Assembly: GCF_004664715.2 (NCBI RefSeq)
Contig: NC_051084.1
Span: 63,539,334-63,603,333 of the forward strand
DNA from: Peromyscus leucopus
Lineage: Eukaryota > Chordata > Mammalia > Rodentia > Cricetidae
Reading direction: 5' to 3'
DNA length: 64,000 nucleotides
The notes beneath the pieces were generated by a model, which worked only from the letters and a program-made list of their open reading frames with translations, ran no database searches and was not told where the DNA came from. The position numbers were made by a program, and so were the translations under genes. Every line of letters begins with the position of its first letter. Positions within the stretch are counted from its first letter, which is position 1. Shown here in pieces: positions 35,800-47,836 of this stretch.

Positions 35800-37010
35800 A
35801 AAAATCAGTTTTCATTGTTTTTAAGTACTGTACAAAATAATAGATGTCACTGTGTGATTTTCATGCACACATTCTTTGTTGGTTGTTCTCTGCAGCTCTC
35901 TTCCCTCTTCTCCACCTCTTTCCTGCTGCTCCCTTTTCACTTCCTACTAGCCTCCTGCTTCATGCCTCCTGTGCTGGCTTACTCCCTTCCCACCAATCTT
36001 TTTAAGATGTTTTTGTTTTCGTTTTTGTTTTTGTTCTCTTTTGTTCCATGCTCATATTCCCCCTTATAGTGTATGGCCTATACAGACATACATGTACAAA
36101 TATATACAAAAAAATTAAATCTAGAATCCACATTTTCAGCGAAAACCCTTGTCTGGTTGAATCAGAGACAATTCAGTTAATAGTTCCACCCATTAGATGC
36201 CATGGTTTGATTTTTTTCATACAGTTGAATAAAACTCCCTTTTGCACATGCACCACATTTTCTTTACCCATTCACCTACTCCTGGACATAGAAGTGGATT
36301 TCACTGACATCATAGCAGTTGGGAGGACAGGAGCAATAAGAATAGATAGGCAAGTACCTCTGCAATATGACTGAGAGGCCATTGGGTACACACTCACATA
36401 CTCATGAGTGATTAGCTGGAACATGTAATTATTGTATTTTTAAAAATTTGAGGAGCTTCTATATCAACTTCTACAGTGGCCAATTTATGTTTCCAATAAC
36501 AGCAAAGTGTTGTTTCCACATATCTGTGCTAAAATTTGTTGTTGTTTTTTTTCTTGATGCTAGTCGTTCTCACCAAAGTGAGATAAAATTTCTAGGGAGT
36601 TTTAATTTGCAAACCTTCTAAGATGTTGATTGGGCATTTTTTTTTGAGAACTGACATCCATCCATTCCTCATTTATTGCTTGAAAAAATTATTTTTGTTG
36701 TTTAATCCCTGCACTTGACAAGAACACAGTTGACAAAGTTTTCTCAGTCTTCAGTCTGCCTTTACAGCCCACCAAAAGAGTTTCTTTCATTGTGGTAAAC
36801 CCTTTTAATTTCTTCTGATCCCATTGGCCAGATTTTGTGATTATTTTCTGTGCTACTGGAGTCATTTTCAGAAAGTTTTTGTTTGCCTGTATTGTGTCTT
36901 GAATTGCTTTCCTTGTTACTCTAACTGCTGCAGAGTTCTAGGCTTTATATTACAGTCTTTAATCTGTTTTGACTTGTTTTGTATGCACTATCTATACAAT
37001 TCCTAGCTTT
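35800..37010 (-). mobile_element. Old L1 fragment (3' UTR and ORF2 end), antisense
   Basis: The C/T-rich 3' UTR-like block (35880-36000) is followed by 'cacattttctttacccattc', 'agtcgttctcaccaaagtga', 'ttgattgggcattttttttt' and 'ccttttaatttcttctgatc', the usual succession in an antisense L1 end. Strongly diverged with no open frame; inner boundaries are uncertain. Confidence 0.65.
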
Positions 37011-38150
37011 AAAACATAAACACAGCATTTAATTTAATGCTCCTAATACAATCACTAACTCAAGAATTGGGAAAAGATTTAAACATTTTAGGGAAAAGCC
37101 AATGCTTGGATATGCTTATGGTAATCAAAATGATTTGGGATAAGATACCCTGACACAAATACATTTCAACCAAATTATAGAATTATTTACTGTTAGGTGG
37201 TTTGGAGATTACCTGGGTTTTCCTGTAGTTCTTTACCATTTCTTAGAAGTTTTGCTAGAGAATCAAGGATACAGGTGTTCCCAGGGTTAATCTACATTGC
37301 CACTTTGCTAAACAAAAACAAAATGAAATCCTAGAAATATGTGCCTTCTGCTACTACATAAACAATACTGCATTTCTACTTTTGAACCAGATAATTAAAA
37401 AAATGTTTTGACTGCTTTTGTTCATCTCTAAATGAGATTCCCCCATTATAGTTATTTAAGTTGAGACACATGAAATCATGTCTGTGTAGAGCTTCATTTG
37501 CAGCATTTATATAATATATGCAAATAAAATCAGAGTTTCTGTAGCCTCTTTGCCTCTAAAGGTTAGATTTTTCTAATTAGAATCAAGCAATTAATTTTGA
37601 AACTCCCCCTCCATTTTTTTCTGGAAGCATTGCCCTTCTTTGCCACAAGTTTTTAATTTCTTCCCATTTTATGCTTTAACTTATGAAATAATTAAAACTT
37701 ATGCTTGAATTTATACACAAGATAACTGACGTGATTTCACCATTGACCAGTGCAATATGACTCTTTATGATTGGGTGCCTTTCTGCTATGTATGAACTTG
37801 TTGATGAGCAATGCCAGGACAGATAGAGTGTCTATTTTCTTTGTGAAAACTTAAATCAAAAGGTGCTGATATACTTGGGTAGAAAGTTAACAGTAATCAA
37901 GATATCACTCATAAATTCATAAAGTACTTAAGTGTAAAGATAAGAAAACATGAGAATGTTGCCCCCATTTATTTAATTAATCTATATAAAAATAAAAAGG
38001 TAAAATTTGAATGCAAACCAAGAACACTAAATAGTTTTGTTTTCATATTCTATTAGGGCTCTTTATTCAAACAGAAATTATACAATCACTATACATTAAA
38101 AGGAGCCTTATCCTATTATCTTACATAATACTATTTAGATAGTCCAGAAA
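37011..38150. other. AT-rich non-coding DNA, no feature seen
   Basis: No repeat, exon or RNA gene recognised. Confidence 0.45.
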
Positions 38151-38154
38151 TGGT

Positions 38155-38610
38155 AATCTTCACATGGTGGGTGTGGCTGAGAACCTGATAGCTACTCAGC
38201 CCATGAGACTTGATGCTGAGACTTTCAGTACTCCCAACTGGGAGCTGAAAGGCTGGAGGATTCCATTGGAGCTGTTAGTCTTCATTGCACACAGGAAGTC
38301 TTAGAAACCTGAGTTTTGATATCAGTGAAAGAAGGAAGCAGGGGTATTAGGAGCAACTGTGGTAGCAGCAGAATAGATGAGCTTGCAGTGAGACATGAAG
38401 ACAACAAACAAAAAGGCAAAGACTTTCCTTCAGACCTACCTTCTTCTGAGCAGGCACCCGAAGATTCCATCCAGGGTTAGGGTAGGTCTTTTCAGTTCAA
38501 ACAACTTGATGGAGAAAATTACTCACAGGGATATTCAGCTGTTTAGATCCTAAGCTGATTACAGGTCCAGTCGCATTGACCACCAAGATTAACCATCACC
38601 TGTTTTTGTT
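38155..38610. repeat. Unclassified interspersed repeat candidate
   Basis: The end 'gggttagggtaggtctttt', 'aacttgatggagaaaattac', 'gaccaccaagattaaccatc' recalls a common rodent repeat of LTR or DNA-transposon type that I cannot name. Confidence 0.35.
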
Positions 38611-38975
38611 TTTTCTTAATTTTTGTTGAAATACTACAAGTATTGTTGAAATGACTGATTTACAATACAGGGTCACTTTCTTGGTAACTACATGACTCTC
38701 TCATGCATTTTCTGTCTCATGTTTAAAATTTATTAAAATATTACTGGTGTTTCTGTTCTTATCTTCACTCATTTAATTGTGTGTACGTAAACAAATGCCG
38801 TCTGAGTAACTGACACTCCAAGCACTAGACACTTCCCTACCTCTTAAGGTCCGTGCTTTAAATACTGACACACTTATGGCAGCACCTTTTAGAGTATAGT
38901 TAAGTCTGAGTTTTTGTAGCAGTTACTGCCTTTGAGGAGCTAAGATTTCTTTTATAGCAATGCTTCTTTGAATAT
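38611..38975. other. AT-rich non-coding DNA
   Basis: Nothing recognised. Confidence 0.4.
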
Positions 38976-38977
38976 TT

Positions 38978-39208
38978 TCTTTTCTTTTTTATTTTATGTG
39001 TGTGAGCGTGTTTTTTTTTTTTTTCCTGCATCTATGTCTGCACACCATCTTCATGTCTGGTGCCCTTGGAGAACAGAAAATGGCACCAAATTCCTTAGGA
39101 CTCCAGTTACAGATGGTTGTGAGCTACCATGTGGTGCTGAGAACTCAGTGCAAGGCTTCTGCAAGAACACCAGGCGCTCTTAACTATGGAGACATCTCTC
39201 CAGCCTCT
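38978..39208 (-). mobile_element. B3/B2-related SINE, antisense, diverged
   Basis: 'tctggtgcccttggagaaca', 'ttacagatggttgtgagcta' and 'ggagacatctctccagcct' mark an antisense B3/B2 relative. Confidence 0.7.
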
Positions 39209-39643
39209 GCTTATTGGATTTTAATGTTCCCAGGAATTCTACACTGATGTAATCATTGTATTCTAAAGGGGCAGGGCTGGGGTAGGGCCTAAGGTTTTGT
39301 TTTCAAAAGAGCTGGATAGCTGTGGTGTGTGGGACAGAACTGTAGACTAAAGGCTATTTTAGTTCTTTTGAGTAGCTTTCTTTGCACACCCATAGAATTT
39401 ATTAATTACACTTTTGCACAACCTAATCACATTATTTTTTCATTTACTGGTTTCTCTTTGCTTCATATGCAAGATTTGGCTTGCTGTAATATCATGTGAA
39501 TCTGCCTTGTTATGTTTTCTTGAGATATGACAATGAATTCAGTCTATTGAGTTTTCTGTTCCTATCATTTATGAGAATATTCATATAACAATAAATACTT
39601 GATGAATTAATGCAAAAATGGCTACATCATCACTGTAATATCT
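39209..39643. other. Non-coding DNA, no feature seen
   Basis: AT-rich; nothing recognised. Confidence 0.4.
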
Positions 39644-39661
39644 ACTCTTCATTTCTTTTTT

Positions 39662-39810
39662 TAGTGTGATTTATTTATTATGTATATAGAAGAGGGTGCC
39701 AGATCTCATTACAGATGGTTGTGAGCCACCACATGGGTGCTGGGGATTAAACTCAGGACCTCTGGAAGAGCAGTCAGTGCTCTTAACCTCTGAGCCATCT
39801 CTCCAGCCCC
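39662..39810 (-). mobile_element. B2 SINE with internal deletion, antisense
   Basis: 'ttacagatggttgtgagcca', 'actcaggacctctggaagag', 'tgagccatctctccagcccc' are antisense B2. The usual stretch between the tail and 'agagggtgccag' is missing about 35 bp. An 18-bp duplication, actcttcatttctttttt, flanks it (39644-39661 and 39811-39828). Confidence 0.93.
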
Positions 39811-39828
39811 ACTCTTCATTTCTTTTTT

Positions 39829-40219
39829 CTTCCTTCTTCTTTACCTTATAAAGGTCATAGTAAACCTTTCACTGAAATTCCGCTGTTAATTACATTTTCC
39901 TATTCAGCTTTGAATGCAGCTTTCCCTGCCAGCATCTGAAATGCTCAATGCTGAGCAGCAATGGTGCTGTTTTGGAAGTGGTGTAAAGGGACCAGCAAAA
40001 ATATTGAAAGATGAGGGAAAATAAAAGAAAATTTTATGTCTCAGCAAAATAATCTTTGAAGTGATTACATTATTGGAAATGGTTAACATCCAGACTGGAA
40101 TGATTGACAGCAAAGACTCCAGCAAACTTGCAAACAGAGCCAACATATCCAAGTGACTCCTCTATAGTTAATATCACATGGTATGTCCAATGCCGCAATA
40201 ATAATAATACTATGACAAT
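39829..40219. other. Non-coding DNA
   Basis: An 82-codon antisense open frame (39904-40152) has no recognisable homology. Confidence 0.35.
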
Positions 40220-40222
40220 ATA

Positions 40223-40262
<40 letters not shown>

Positions 40263-40263
40263 G
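40220..40263. repeat. (TAA)n microsatellite
   Basis: About 14 TAA/AAT units, with a shorter degenerate AATA stretch just upstream (40197-40210). Confidence 0.97.
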
Positions 40264-40625
40264 CAATTGCATTGCTCAGTTCCTATCAGATGTCAGAGTG
40301 TGACATTTTCTCCTAGTGCTTTATGCACTAGTTTGCTTAAGTCACTTATGGAAGTTTTTTTTGTCACTTTCATGTAAAAGTTTACAGAAATGTCATCTCA
40401 AGGTGACATGAGATGAGCAACAGAGCTGGGTTCTAAATCCAGGAATATTTGGTTCTGGAATCCATGCTTTTAACTTTCACACAATGTAGATGCTGTTCTA
40501 GTGTTTAGAAGTGGACATATTGGTTCATCTGAATGGCATTGAGAATATCTCAGTATAGTTATGCAAATGGATGAGAGTTGGAAGTTTAAAGTCATGGAAT
40601 CCAGCACTATGTATCTAGAAAGCAG
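40264..40625. other. Non-coding DNA, no feature seen
   Basis: Nothing recognised. Confidence 0.4.
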
Positions 40626-40635
40626 GACAACTTTT

Positions 40636-40806
40636 TTTTTTTTTTTTTTTTTGGTTTTTTTTTTTTTGAGACAGGGTTTCTCTGCATAGTTTTGCGCCTT
40701 TCCTGGAGCTCACTTGGTAGCCCAGGCTGGCCTCGAACTCACAGCGATCCGCCTGGCTCTGCCTCCCGAGTGCTGGGATTAAAGGCGTGCGCCACCACCG
40801 CCCGGC
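40636..40806 (-). mobile_element. B1 SINE, young, antisense
   Basis: T-run, 'tttgagacagggtttctctg', 'caggctggcctcgaactcac', 'aggcgtgcgccaccaccgcc'. Flanked by gacaactttt (40626-40635 and 40807-40816). It retains CpG sites. Confidence 0.95.
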
Positions 40807-40969
40807 GACAACTTTTAATCTACTCATTTTTTTCTACTTCATACATTTCTGTATGTATATCATCATACATTTCTGTTGAAAAGATGAAGTCCAAAGAAAT
40901 TGGTGTCTGTATTTATGTAAGATATTTCCTGAAAATTCTCAATGTTATAAAAGAAAATATGAGAATGTA

Positions 40970-41062
40970 CAGATGGTTGTGAGCCACCATGTGGGTGCTG
41001 AGGATTGAACTCAGGACCTCTGGAAGAGCAGTCGGTGCTCTTAACTCCTGAGCCATCTCTCC
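40970..41062 (-). mobile_element. B2 SINE fragment without 3' tail, antisense
   Basis: 'cagatggttgtgagccacca', 'ctcaggacctctggaagagc', 'gagccatctctcc' is the 5' half of a B2 in antisense. The body, A-tail and first few bases are missing. The 8-mer agaatgta flanks it on both sides (40962-40969 and 41063-41070). Confidence 0.85.
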
Positions 41063-41070
41063 AGAATGTA

Positions 41071-42794
41071 TGAGTAGATTTCTAGTCCAAGTCCAATCGA
41101 ACACTGATTCAAAGCATATTCGGCAGTAACTGATGCAAATGCTTTGGAGAGCTGTGTAACGGGGACTCTCAGCTTGGCTTTCTTTTCAGCAGTTGATCAG
41201 AGGTAAGAATGATAAAAGAACTGATTGGTGTGCTTTTTTAGGTAAAGCAAAACTGGAAAAAAAAATGTATCTGCTGGCTGAGGTGACTGAAAACATGTTT
41301 CCTGGTTGTAGAGATGAGCGGAAACTAATAAAAATGCAATTTTACTGGACTATTGTAAATTCTTGTTTATTGCACACTTAGAATACAGGGAAATTCATGG
41401 TAAATTTCCTGTGGTTTTATTTGACTACCACCTCGGTAGGAGCCAGTATGGTGCTAACAGATGATTAAAAAGTTAATACGTTCTTAAACTGCATTATGAG
41501 AGGCAGAGTCGGGTTCAAGGGTGGTAACTGTTTCACTATAATCTGAACTGTGCCTTTAACATTATACTCAGTTCTGTAGACTAAATTTTAAGAGTTGAAA
41601 TAGTGGATTGAAGCTGGAGGGTGACTAGAATGTTGGTGAAATTAGTAACCACGGTGTTTCAAAGATTAGGTCCCTCTAACCTGGAGAAGAAATAAAAAAC
41701 ACATTGTAAAACTTCACACTGTAAAATCTTTTATTTTCTTTGAAATGAAATGAGAATTTTTCTGTATCTAATAGTTTAGACATAGATGCAATAGGTTCAA
41801 AGTCAAATCTTAGGTATAGACATGTAGAAGACAATTTGAAAAATAATATGCCATGGAACAAAATAAGTGGTTATTCTAATTTTATCACAATAGAGGCTGT
41901 ATATTTAAACCCATAGCTTGCATTATATTTTAAAATCTTTAAACTGCCATTTAATTTGAATAGCATCAACAATAAATTTAAACTTCCCTTTGCTATGAGA
42001 AGCTCTGTCTTGTCCATCTCCACACTGCTGTTATAACCACTGCTCAAACACTCTCATTATATTCATGAAGTGTTTAAGATGTTTATCATAGAGTAATTTA
42101 ATATGAAACTAACCCTTAGAAAAATTATACACGACATATAAATTTCATATGATGAATTCCCCATATTTCTACCAAACTGAAACTGAGTTATATATGATTG
42201 CTTTTTAATATTTCTCAGTATTAAATTAAATTAAACAAAATTCTGTCTTGATGCCTACTAATAATTAATTTAACATGCTTTGGAGGTGATAGCATCCATT
42301 ATTATTGTTCAGTCCCTGAACTCTTGTTCATATCCTTTGTCCATGTATTATATAATAAATTGTTTCATTTTTAAAAATACTGAGTGGAATGTCTTTAAAT
42401 ATTACTAATTGCAATACATATGAGTTATATAGCTTTGCTCTTCTAATATGCAACTTATGCCTTAAATCAAACTGTTCTCTTAATTACCTCACTCTCTTAT
42501 TTTGCTTATAACTGAAAACTTGAAAAAAAGTAAAAGATAATGATTGGTTCAGAAAAGCAAGTTATAAGTAAGTCAGTTCTTCATTCCTCTACACAGTTCT
42601 TCATTCCTTTACAATTCCTGCTTTCATTGGCCATCAACATATGGAAGAAAATTAAAAGTAATTTCCTATAATAGTAACAATTCTCATTTTAAAAATGTCT
42701 ATAAGAAGAAAATTCAATAAAATGGTCTATTTTCCCATAAATATTAAGGTTATCTTTTTATAATAATAAAAAAATGTAAGTTAGTTCTAAAACC
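41071..42794. other. AT-rich non-coding DNA, no feature seen
   Basis: No repeat, exon or RNA gene recognised in 1.7 kb. Confidence 0.45.
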
Positions 42795-42960
42795 CAAAAG
42801 TAGATAGGAGTTGTAATACAGACACGTCATCTCCATACCTGGTAGGTAGAGACAAAGGATCAAGAATTAAAGTTCACCTCTGGTTACACAACAATTTCAG
42901 GTCCAATATGGACTACAGGAAACCTGGTCTTAGAAACAGACAACAACAACAAAATAACCC
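42795..42960 (+). mobile_element. Heavily degraded B1-like SINE
   Basis: 'cctggtaggtagagacaaag', 'caggtccaatatggactaca' and 'gaaacctggtcttagaaaca' with an AAC-rich tail keep B1 order only loosely. Confidence 0.45.
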
Positions 42961-43008
42961 CAACAAAGATAGCTAATAGTTCTTCACTCATTACACCTGA
43001 TATTAAGA

Positions 43009-43078
43009 TTTGCTGGAGGAGGGAAGAGAGGGATCTCTGATTGGTATGTAAAATGAAAAATAAAATTTCTTAATAAAA
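43009..43078 (+). mobile_element. L1 3' terminal fragment
   Basis: 'ggaggagggaagagagggat', 'ctgattggtatgtaaaatg' and an AATAAAAAG end: the last 70 bp of an L1 3' UTR. Confidence 0.75.
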
Positions 43079-43204
43079 AGAACTAGTTATCAAAAAAACT
43101 CATCATGGTTTTACTAGTATATTGAATTCAAAGAAAAATATGTTAATTAGAGGAACTGAAATTCATGGTAATTGCTAAGCAATGTCCATTCCATAATTGA
43201 ACTC

Positions 43205-43565
43205 TTATGATATCTGGGCATGCTGGTCATTGCTGCTGGTCATAGTTGTCATAGAAAGGTAGGACTTTTGGTTGCCTTCCTCCTTGGGAAGCTTGTATGT
43301 CTGGATCTCTCTGGTGCCATAAAAGCTAATAATAATCAGGGAGGGAGCTTTCAGGTCAGTTCTAGTTTAGGAGTTCTAGGCCTTATGTCTGAAGCAGATG
43401 ATGTCTTCAGCAACAGGAACTTACTTTCCAGCTCTTGGAGGCAACAAAGGGCAATATTCTCTCATTCAATTCAGCAAGAGAGAAATCGTGCCTGTTACTG
43501 GAATCCTTTCCAACTACCCAGAGCTAGTGAATTTGTAAATGCTGGATGAGAACCTAAAACCACCA
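43205..43565. mobile_element. Old L1-derived (3' UTR-type) fragment
   Basis: 'ggatctctctggtgccataa', 'aataatcagggagggagct' and 'gtctgaagcagatgatgtct' recall sequence near the 3' end of old rodent L1. Strand is not certain. The 109-codon open frame (43220-43549) has no recognisable homology. Confidence 0.45.
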
Positions 43566-43679
43566 CTTTACTAAAGCAGCATAATCTTTAAGTGCATTTT
43601 AAGTATTTGTATGTATACTTATAGATAAGTATAATTCTCACTCCTAATTCAGGAAACTATCTTTGTAACGGATGGAGAC
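43566..43679. other. Non-coding DNA
   Basis: Nothing recognised. Confidence 0.35.
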
Positions 43680-44040
43680 CATTCCAGAAAAGCACAACCA
43701 ATCAAAATGGACACTTGTGGAATCCAGTCCCAATTGATACATCTTCAACACAACTTATGTATCTAATACTCAGGGATAATTGCTGAGGAGGACGTGGAAG
43801 AATTATAAGAGCCAGATGATCAGGGAGTTTGCAAGGCTATTGTGTCCTAGAAATATCAGAATCTACACCCAGAAAGTCTCACCAGTGTGACTGTTGGAAT
43901 AAGATATGAACAAAGACAAAAATAGACATACCAATACAGAAAAGGGAAAGCCCAAGAGGCATCAACCCTACACAATGAACTATAGATAACAAAGCAAGGC
44001 TAAGAGCAGGAGAAGTTCTTCCTCAGGGAAGTTGTATTTA
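43680..44040 (+). mobile_element. L1 3' UTR-type fragment, sense
   Basis: 'gatcagggagtttgcaaggc', 'ccagaaagtctcaccagtg', 'agacataccaatacagaaaa', 'gaggcatcaaccctacacaa' follow an A-rich segment I associate with the 3' part of old rodent L1. Confidence 0.5.
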
Positions 44041-44825
44041 TCCCTGGTTTCAGCCTGTTTTTTTGGTTTCCTGTCTATAGTCAGGATGTGAAGAGTCTTT
44101 TTCTCATACTCCCATGACTATGAATACTGCCATGTTTTCTCCAATGTCATGGGCCCTGCCAAATCATATACGAAAGTAAACTTTTCCTACCATAATTTTT
44201 TTTTGGTATTTTTGTTTCACTGAAGCGAACCTGATAATGAATGAAAGTGGTTTTGTCTATAAAGTTTATCTAAACTAATATTAGAGTCCTTGGTCCTGAT
44301 TAGCAAGTATTAGTTTGTAAATAGGTTTATGTTGTTCTGTTTTGAGCAGAGTAACCTCAGTTGTAATAAAGATAGTGAGCCAATTAGAAAGAAATGTTAT
44401 GAAATTAATGCTTCTGTGTGCTAGTCCACATTTATACACCTAGAAATCCTCTAAGGTCAGCTGGAACCTATCAAGTATCCTCAGTAAACATATATACAAT
44501 AAAATAGAGAAATACTCTGCAAAGTCATTGTAGCTACTACATTGATTGAGATACGGAATCAAAAACGAATAAAGGAATATTAGTAAATAGATAATTTATG
44601 CTGATAAGTATATAAAGACAAAAGTGTCTCAATAACTGCCTATTTAGTGGATTCTGTAAAGTTTATCATACAAGTGACTCTCTGAAAATGTATTATGTCT
44701 CCTATACTATGACTGTTATAAAATTTAACTCAGTGTAATAATTTAGATATTTTCTCATGACACACAAACTTCTTAATCATTCAAATGTATATATTTATTT
44801 ATGTTAATGCTGACTTCCTTAAAAA
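44041..44825. other. Non-coding DNA with a possible old repeat at its start
   Basis: 44041-44215 ('ggtttcctgtctatagtcag', then 'gaaagtaaacttttcctacc') resembles the 3' half of a common rodent interspersed repeat I cannot name. The rest is unassigned AT-rich sequence. Confidence 0.3.
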
Positions 44826-44827
44826 AG

Positions 44828-45035
44828 GATTAGAGGATTGGTGGCATGGTTCAGTGGTTAAGGCAGCTTGCTGCCAAGCCTGATGTCCTATTACTGAGAC
44901 TCACATCATGGGAAGGAAACAATAGACTCCTACCAGTTGCCTATGATTGAAACAGGTAGTCTGTGGCATGCCTCCCTCTGACATTCACCATACACATACA
45001 CAAACATACATGTATACACATATAAATATAGTTAA
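44828..45035 (+). mobile_element. B3-type SINE
   Basis: 'catggttcagtggttaaggc', 'cttgctgccaagcctgatgt', 'ctccctctgacattcaccat' and a CA/TA-rich tail. Confidence 0.75.
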
Positions 45036-45074
45036 CTTTTTCAAGCTTAGGGGTTTTTATTATAATTTAATGAA

Positions 45075-45310
45075 AACATTTCTCTTTTTGTAGCAGCTGC
45101 TGGCAGTGTCTCTCTGACTCAGCCTTCCTGTTCCCAGAATTTACTTCTCTGCTTGTCCCGTCTATACTTCCTGCCTAGCTACTGGTCAATCAGCATTTTA
45201 TTTATACAGAGCAATATCCACAGCATCCCTTCCATTTTCTCCCCACAAATCCAAGCATCATATCTGTGGCTACTCTCCTTCAAATTCATGTCCCCTTTTC
45301 TTTTCTTTAC
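45075..45310. mobile_element. Old LTR/LINE-type fragment, family uncertain
   Basis: 'gtctctctgactcagccttc', 'tatacttcctgcctagctac' and 'tggtcaatcagcattttat' resemble part of a rodent LTR. A C/T-rich tail and a (TG)n run (45325-45358) follow. Confidence 0.35.
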
Positions 45311-45402
45311 TAATTGTTGTTGATGTATGTATGTGTGTGTGTGTTTGTGTGTGTGTGATATTTAAAAATACAATCTTAAACATAACGTATTCATTCAGTA
45401 TT

Positions 45403-45588
45403 TTTTTTTAGATTTATTTATTTATTATGTATACAGTGTTCTGCCTGCATGTGTCCCTGAAGGCCAGAAGAGGGCACCAGATCTCAATACAGGTGGTTGT
45501 GAACCGCCATGTGGTTGCTGGGAATTGAACTCAGGACCTCTGGAAGAGCAGTCAGTGCTCTTAACCTCTGAGCCATCTCTCCAGCCCC
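45403..45588 (-). mobile_element. B2 SINE, full length, antisense
   Basis: T-run and 'atttatttatttattatgta', 'gaaggccagaagagggcacc', 'actcaggacctctggaagag', 'gagccatctctccagcccc': a full antisense B2. A perfect 12-bp duplication, tcattcagtatt, flanks it (45391-45402 and 45589-45600). Confidence 0.96.
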
Positions 45589-45605
45589 TCATTCAGTATT
45601 AATGC

Positions 45606-46209
45606 TACCTGTATGTGTGCTTTCAGAATGTATTTTAATTTTTAAAATCAGTAGCAAAAGATTGGATTTTATGAATTTTAAATGTGGTATAAGCTGAACA
45701 CAATTTACTCTAGAGACTCCTGAGAAGGTATCACTTTCAAAAGAGCAAGGGGCATTATCAAGGGTCTCGGCATCTAAATAGCCATCAACATCTCTCCAAA
45801 GGTATGCTATGAATACTGGAAAAGTATGACTGCTGCCAGACTTGGCTCTTTTGGTCTCCAGAATAAACAACTTCTGCTTCCTCCCTTTAGAAAGACAGAC
45901 TTAGAAAATAAAACTCTGACTGCAATCAACAAAGAGATCATTCCAAACTCTGACTTTTGATATTGAATTAAGAATGGGATAGTCCCTCTTAGAGATGCTT
46001 CTGGGATATGGATGGATAAGGATGCTCTTCCTGTTTCTGGTGCTCTATCTAATCTCAGAGCCTCAAAATGTTGCAATTAGTGACAATTACACCCAGAGGA
46101 TAGAACCTTTATGACATTTGAGAATTTATACTTTGCTGAGTTGGTAATGTAGAATATAATTGCAGGAATTTATTAGGCAAAATCATCAAATATTTTTATG
46201 ATGGAGAAA
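45606..46209. other. Non-coding DNA
   Basis: Two overlapping antisense open frames (45589-45870 and 45807-46076, about 90 codons) lack recognisable similarity and I do not call them genes. Confidence 0.35.
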
Positions 46210-46215
46210 GTTAGA

Positions 46216-46533
46216 TGTAGGTAGATTTTTCTGTCCCACTAACCAGCTCCCAAATCATGACATGCAGACTTATTTTTAATTATGAAAGCTTGGCCAGTAG
46301 CTTAGGCTTGTTTCTAACAAGCCCTTATAACTTAATTAACCCATATCTACATGGGTTGGTTACCTTTACTTTGTAATGCCCAGGCTGCTTAATCTATGTC
46401 CCTGGCATCTCCTTTCTTCTTCTCAGCATCCTTTCTGCCTCAAAATTTCTTTCTAGTTATTGGCCATTTAGCCTTTTATTAAACCAATTCTAGTGACAAA
46501 TCTTCACATGTACAAAAAGATCTTTCTACAACA
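46216..46533 (-). repeat. 3' LTR of the 46-kb provirus
   Basis: Minus-strand TG...CA ends. It shares with the other LTR 'tatttttaattatgaaa', 'ttggcca(g/a)tagctta', 'ttgtttctaac' and the end 'tacaaaaaga'. It is also distantly related to the solo LTRs at 17647, 50522 and 59594. Confidence 0.88.
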
Positions 46534-46550
46534 TTTCCCCCCTTTTTTGT
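46534..46550 (-). promoter_or_regulatory. Polypurine tract of the 46-kb provirus
   Basis: On the minus strand a run of A then G (AAAAAAGGGGGGAAA) directly precedes the 3' LTR, the usual plus-strand priming site. Confidence 0.75.
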
Positions 46551-47004
46551 CTAAATAAAAAGGAAAAGTTTTAACTCTAACATAATAAAAGTATGTACAA
46601 TAAGAAAATTATCAGATATTGTCTAAATAGAAAGGAAAAGTATTAACTTTAACAAATGAAACTATATACAATAAGAACAACTATCAAGTAGGAAGCATAT
46701 TCACAATGTCCAGTCCATTAATATTTTGCAAATTTAGAAAAAATACTCCATTTTTATCCTTTCTTGATGAATCCAAAATTTTGTACATAATTTATCTTCT
46801 ATCATAACTAAGGAAAACTATAACTATATAGTTTTCAATTCCATCAAAGACCCCAGGAGGATATAATATTACCTGAGTAAATAGGAAGTGCAGTGCAAAC
46901 CACTTACAAAACTATAAGAAATGAGAGAAACAGTTGTCTGCCTGGACAGTCACCCAACATGTTTCTGTAACATAGGGGCATCTATCTTTGGCCTACAGGC
47001 CTAG

Positions 47005-47198
47005 AATATCTGACAGACTTTTCTATGAATCAGGAAGTTTTGAAAATCTGTCCTGACATGTTTTGGCAAAGTTCGGCAGTCATTTTACTGTATGTCCTGT
47101 AGAATGTCTGGCAGACTTTTCTATAAAGCAGATATTTTGAAGGACTGACCTACCCTGTCTTGGCAAAATTTGGCAGTTACTTTTTTTTGCATCCTGCT
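47005..47198. repeat. Two-copy tandem repeat, about 96 bp, inside the provirus
   Basis: Copies at about 47005-47100 and 47101-47198 both contain 'cagacttttctat', 'ggcaaa(g/a)tt(c/t)ggcagt' and end in a 'tgcatcctg'-like motif. They are clearly diverged from each other. Confidence 0.75.
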
Positions 47199-47617
47199 TG
47201 TCCAATCTGGACAGCATACTGTCAGCAATTGAGTCAAGGGCAGTTTTTTTCCCAATAACTAGCTTTGCCACAAAGAACATTCCATATAGAGGTTCTTGAA
47301 TGCCGATCATCCTTTTATTTTGTAGATTGGTGCTGGCAGGAACAGATGTGTCTCACTGTCATGAAAAGCCCTATGTTACTAAAACATTGAAATGCCATAT
47401 TCTGTAGGTCTCTGAAGTGTTTGAAGACCATCTATCTATTTAAAATATGTCTCTGATTGACCTTGAAAATATATCTAACATGATTATAAATCTGATTGTT
47501 ATAGATGACTAACTACTAACCTCCATTTCTTCATTTATTCTAAATAGCTCTCAAGAACTAGAACTTTACATTGTATTTATAAATGAATTCATAGGTACAA
47601 AAACTTAAATAAGAAAT

Positions 47618-47836
47618 AGAAATGTATAATACAGTATATCAAAAATGATCTTAAATTTATATCAATATACAAAAGTATCTTACATAAGAGTAGAAATATA
47701 TAGACAGTATGACAAAAAGAACTTTATATTTGTATCAATATGCAAATATATCTTCATCAAGAGTAGAAACATATATACAGTGTAATGAAAATAACCTTAA
47801 ATTTTTATCAATATACAAAAAATCTATACCAATGTA
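47618..47836. repeat. Three-copy tandem repeat, about 74 bp, inside the provirus
   Basis: Units start at 47618, 47692 and 47765 with 'agaaa(t/c)(g/a)tata', share 'tatcaatat(a/g)(c)aaa' in the middle and a 'cat(c)aagagt'-like end. Very AT-rich. The lack of spacers rules out a CRISPR-like array. Confidence 0.85.

Noticed and set aside
47618..47836. CRISPR-like repeat array
   Set aside because: Only three diverged AT-rich units in direct tandem without spacers, inside a retroelement of a eukaryotic genome.
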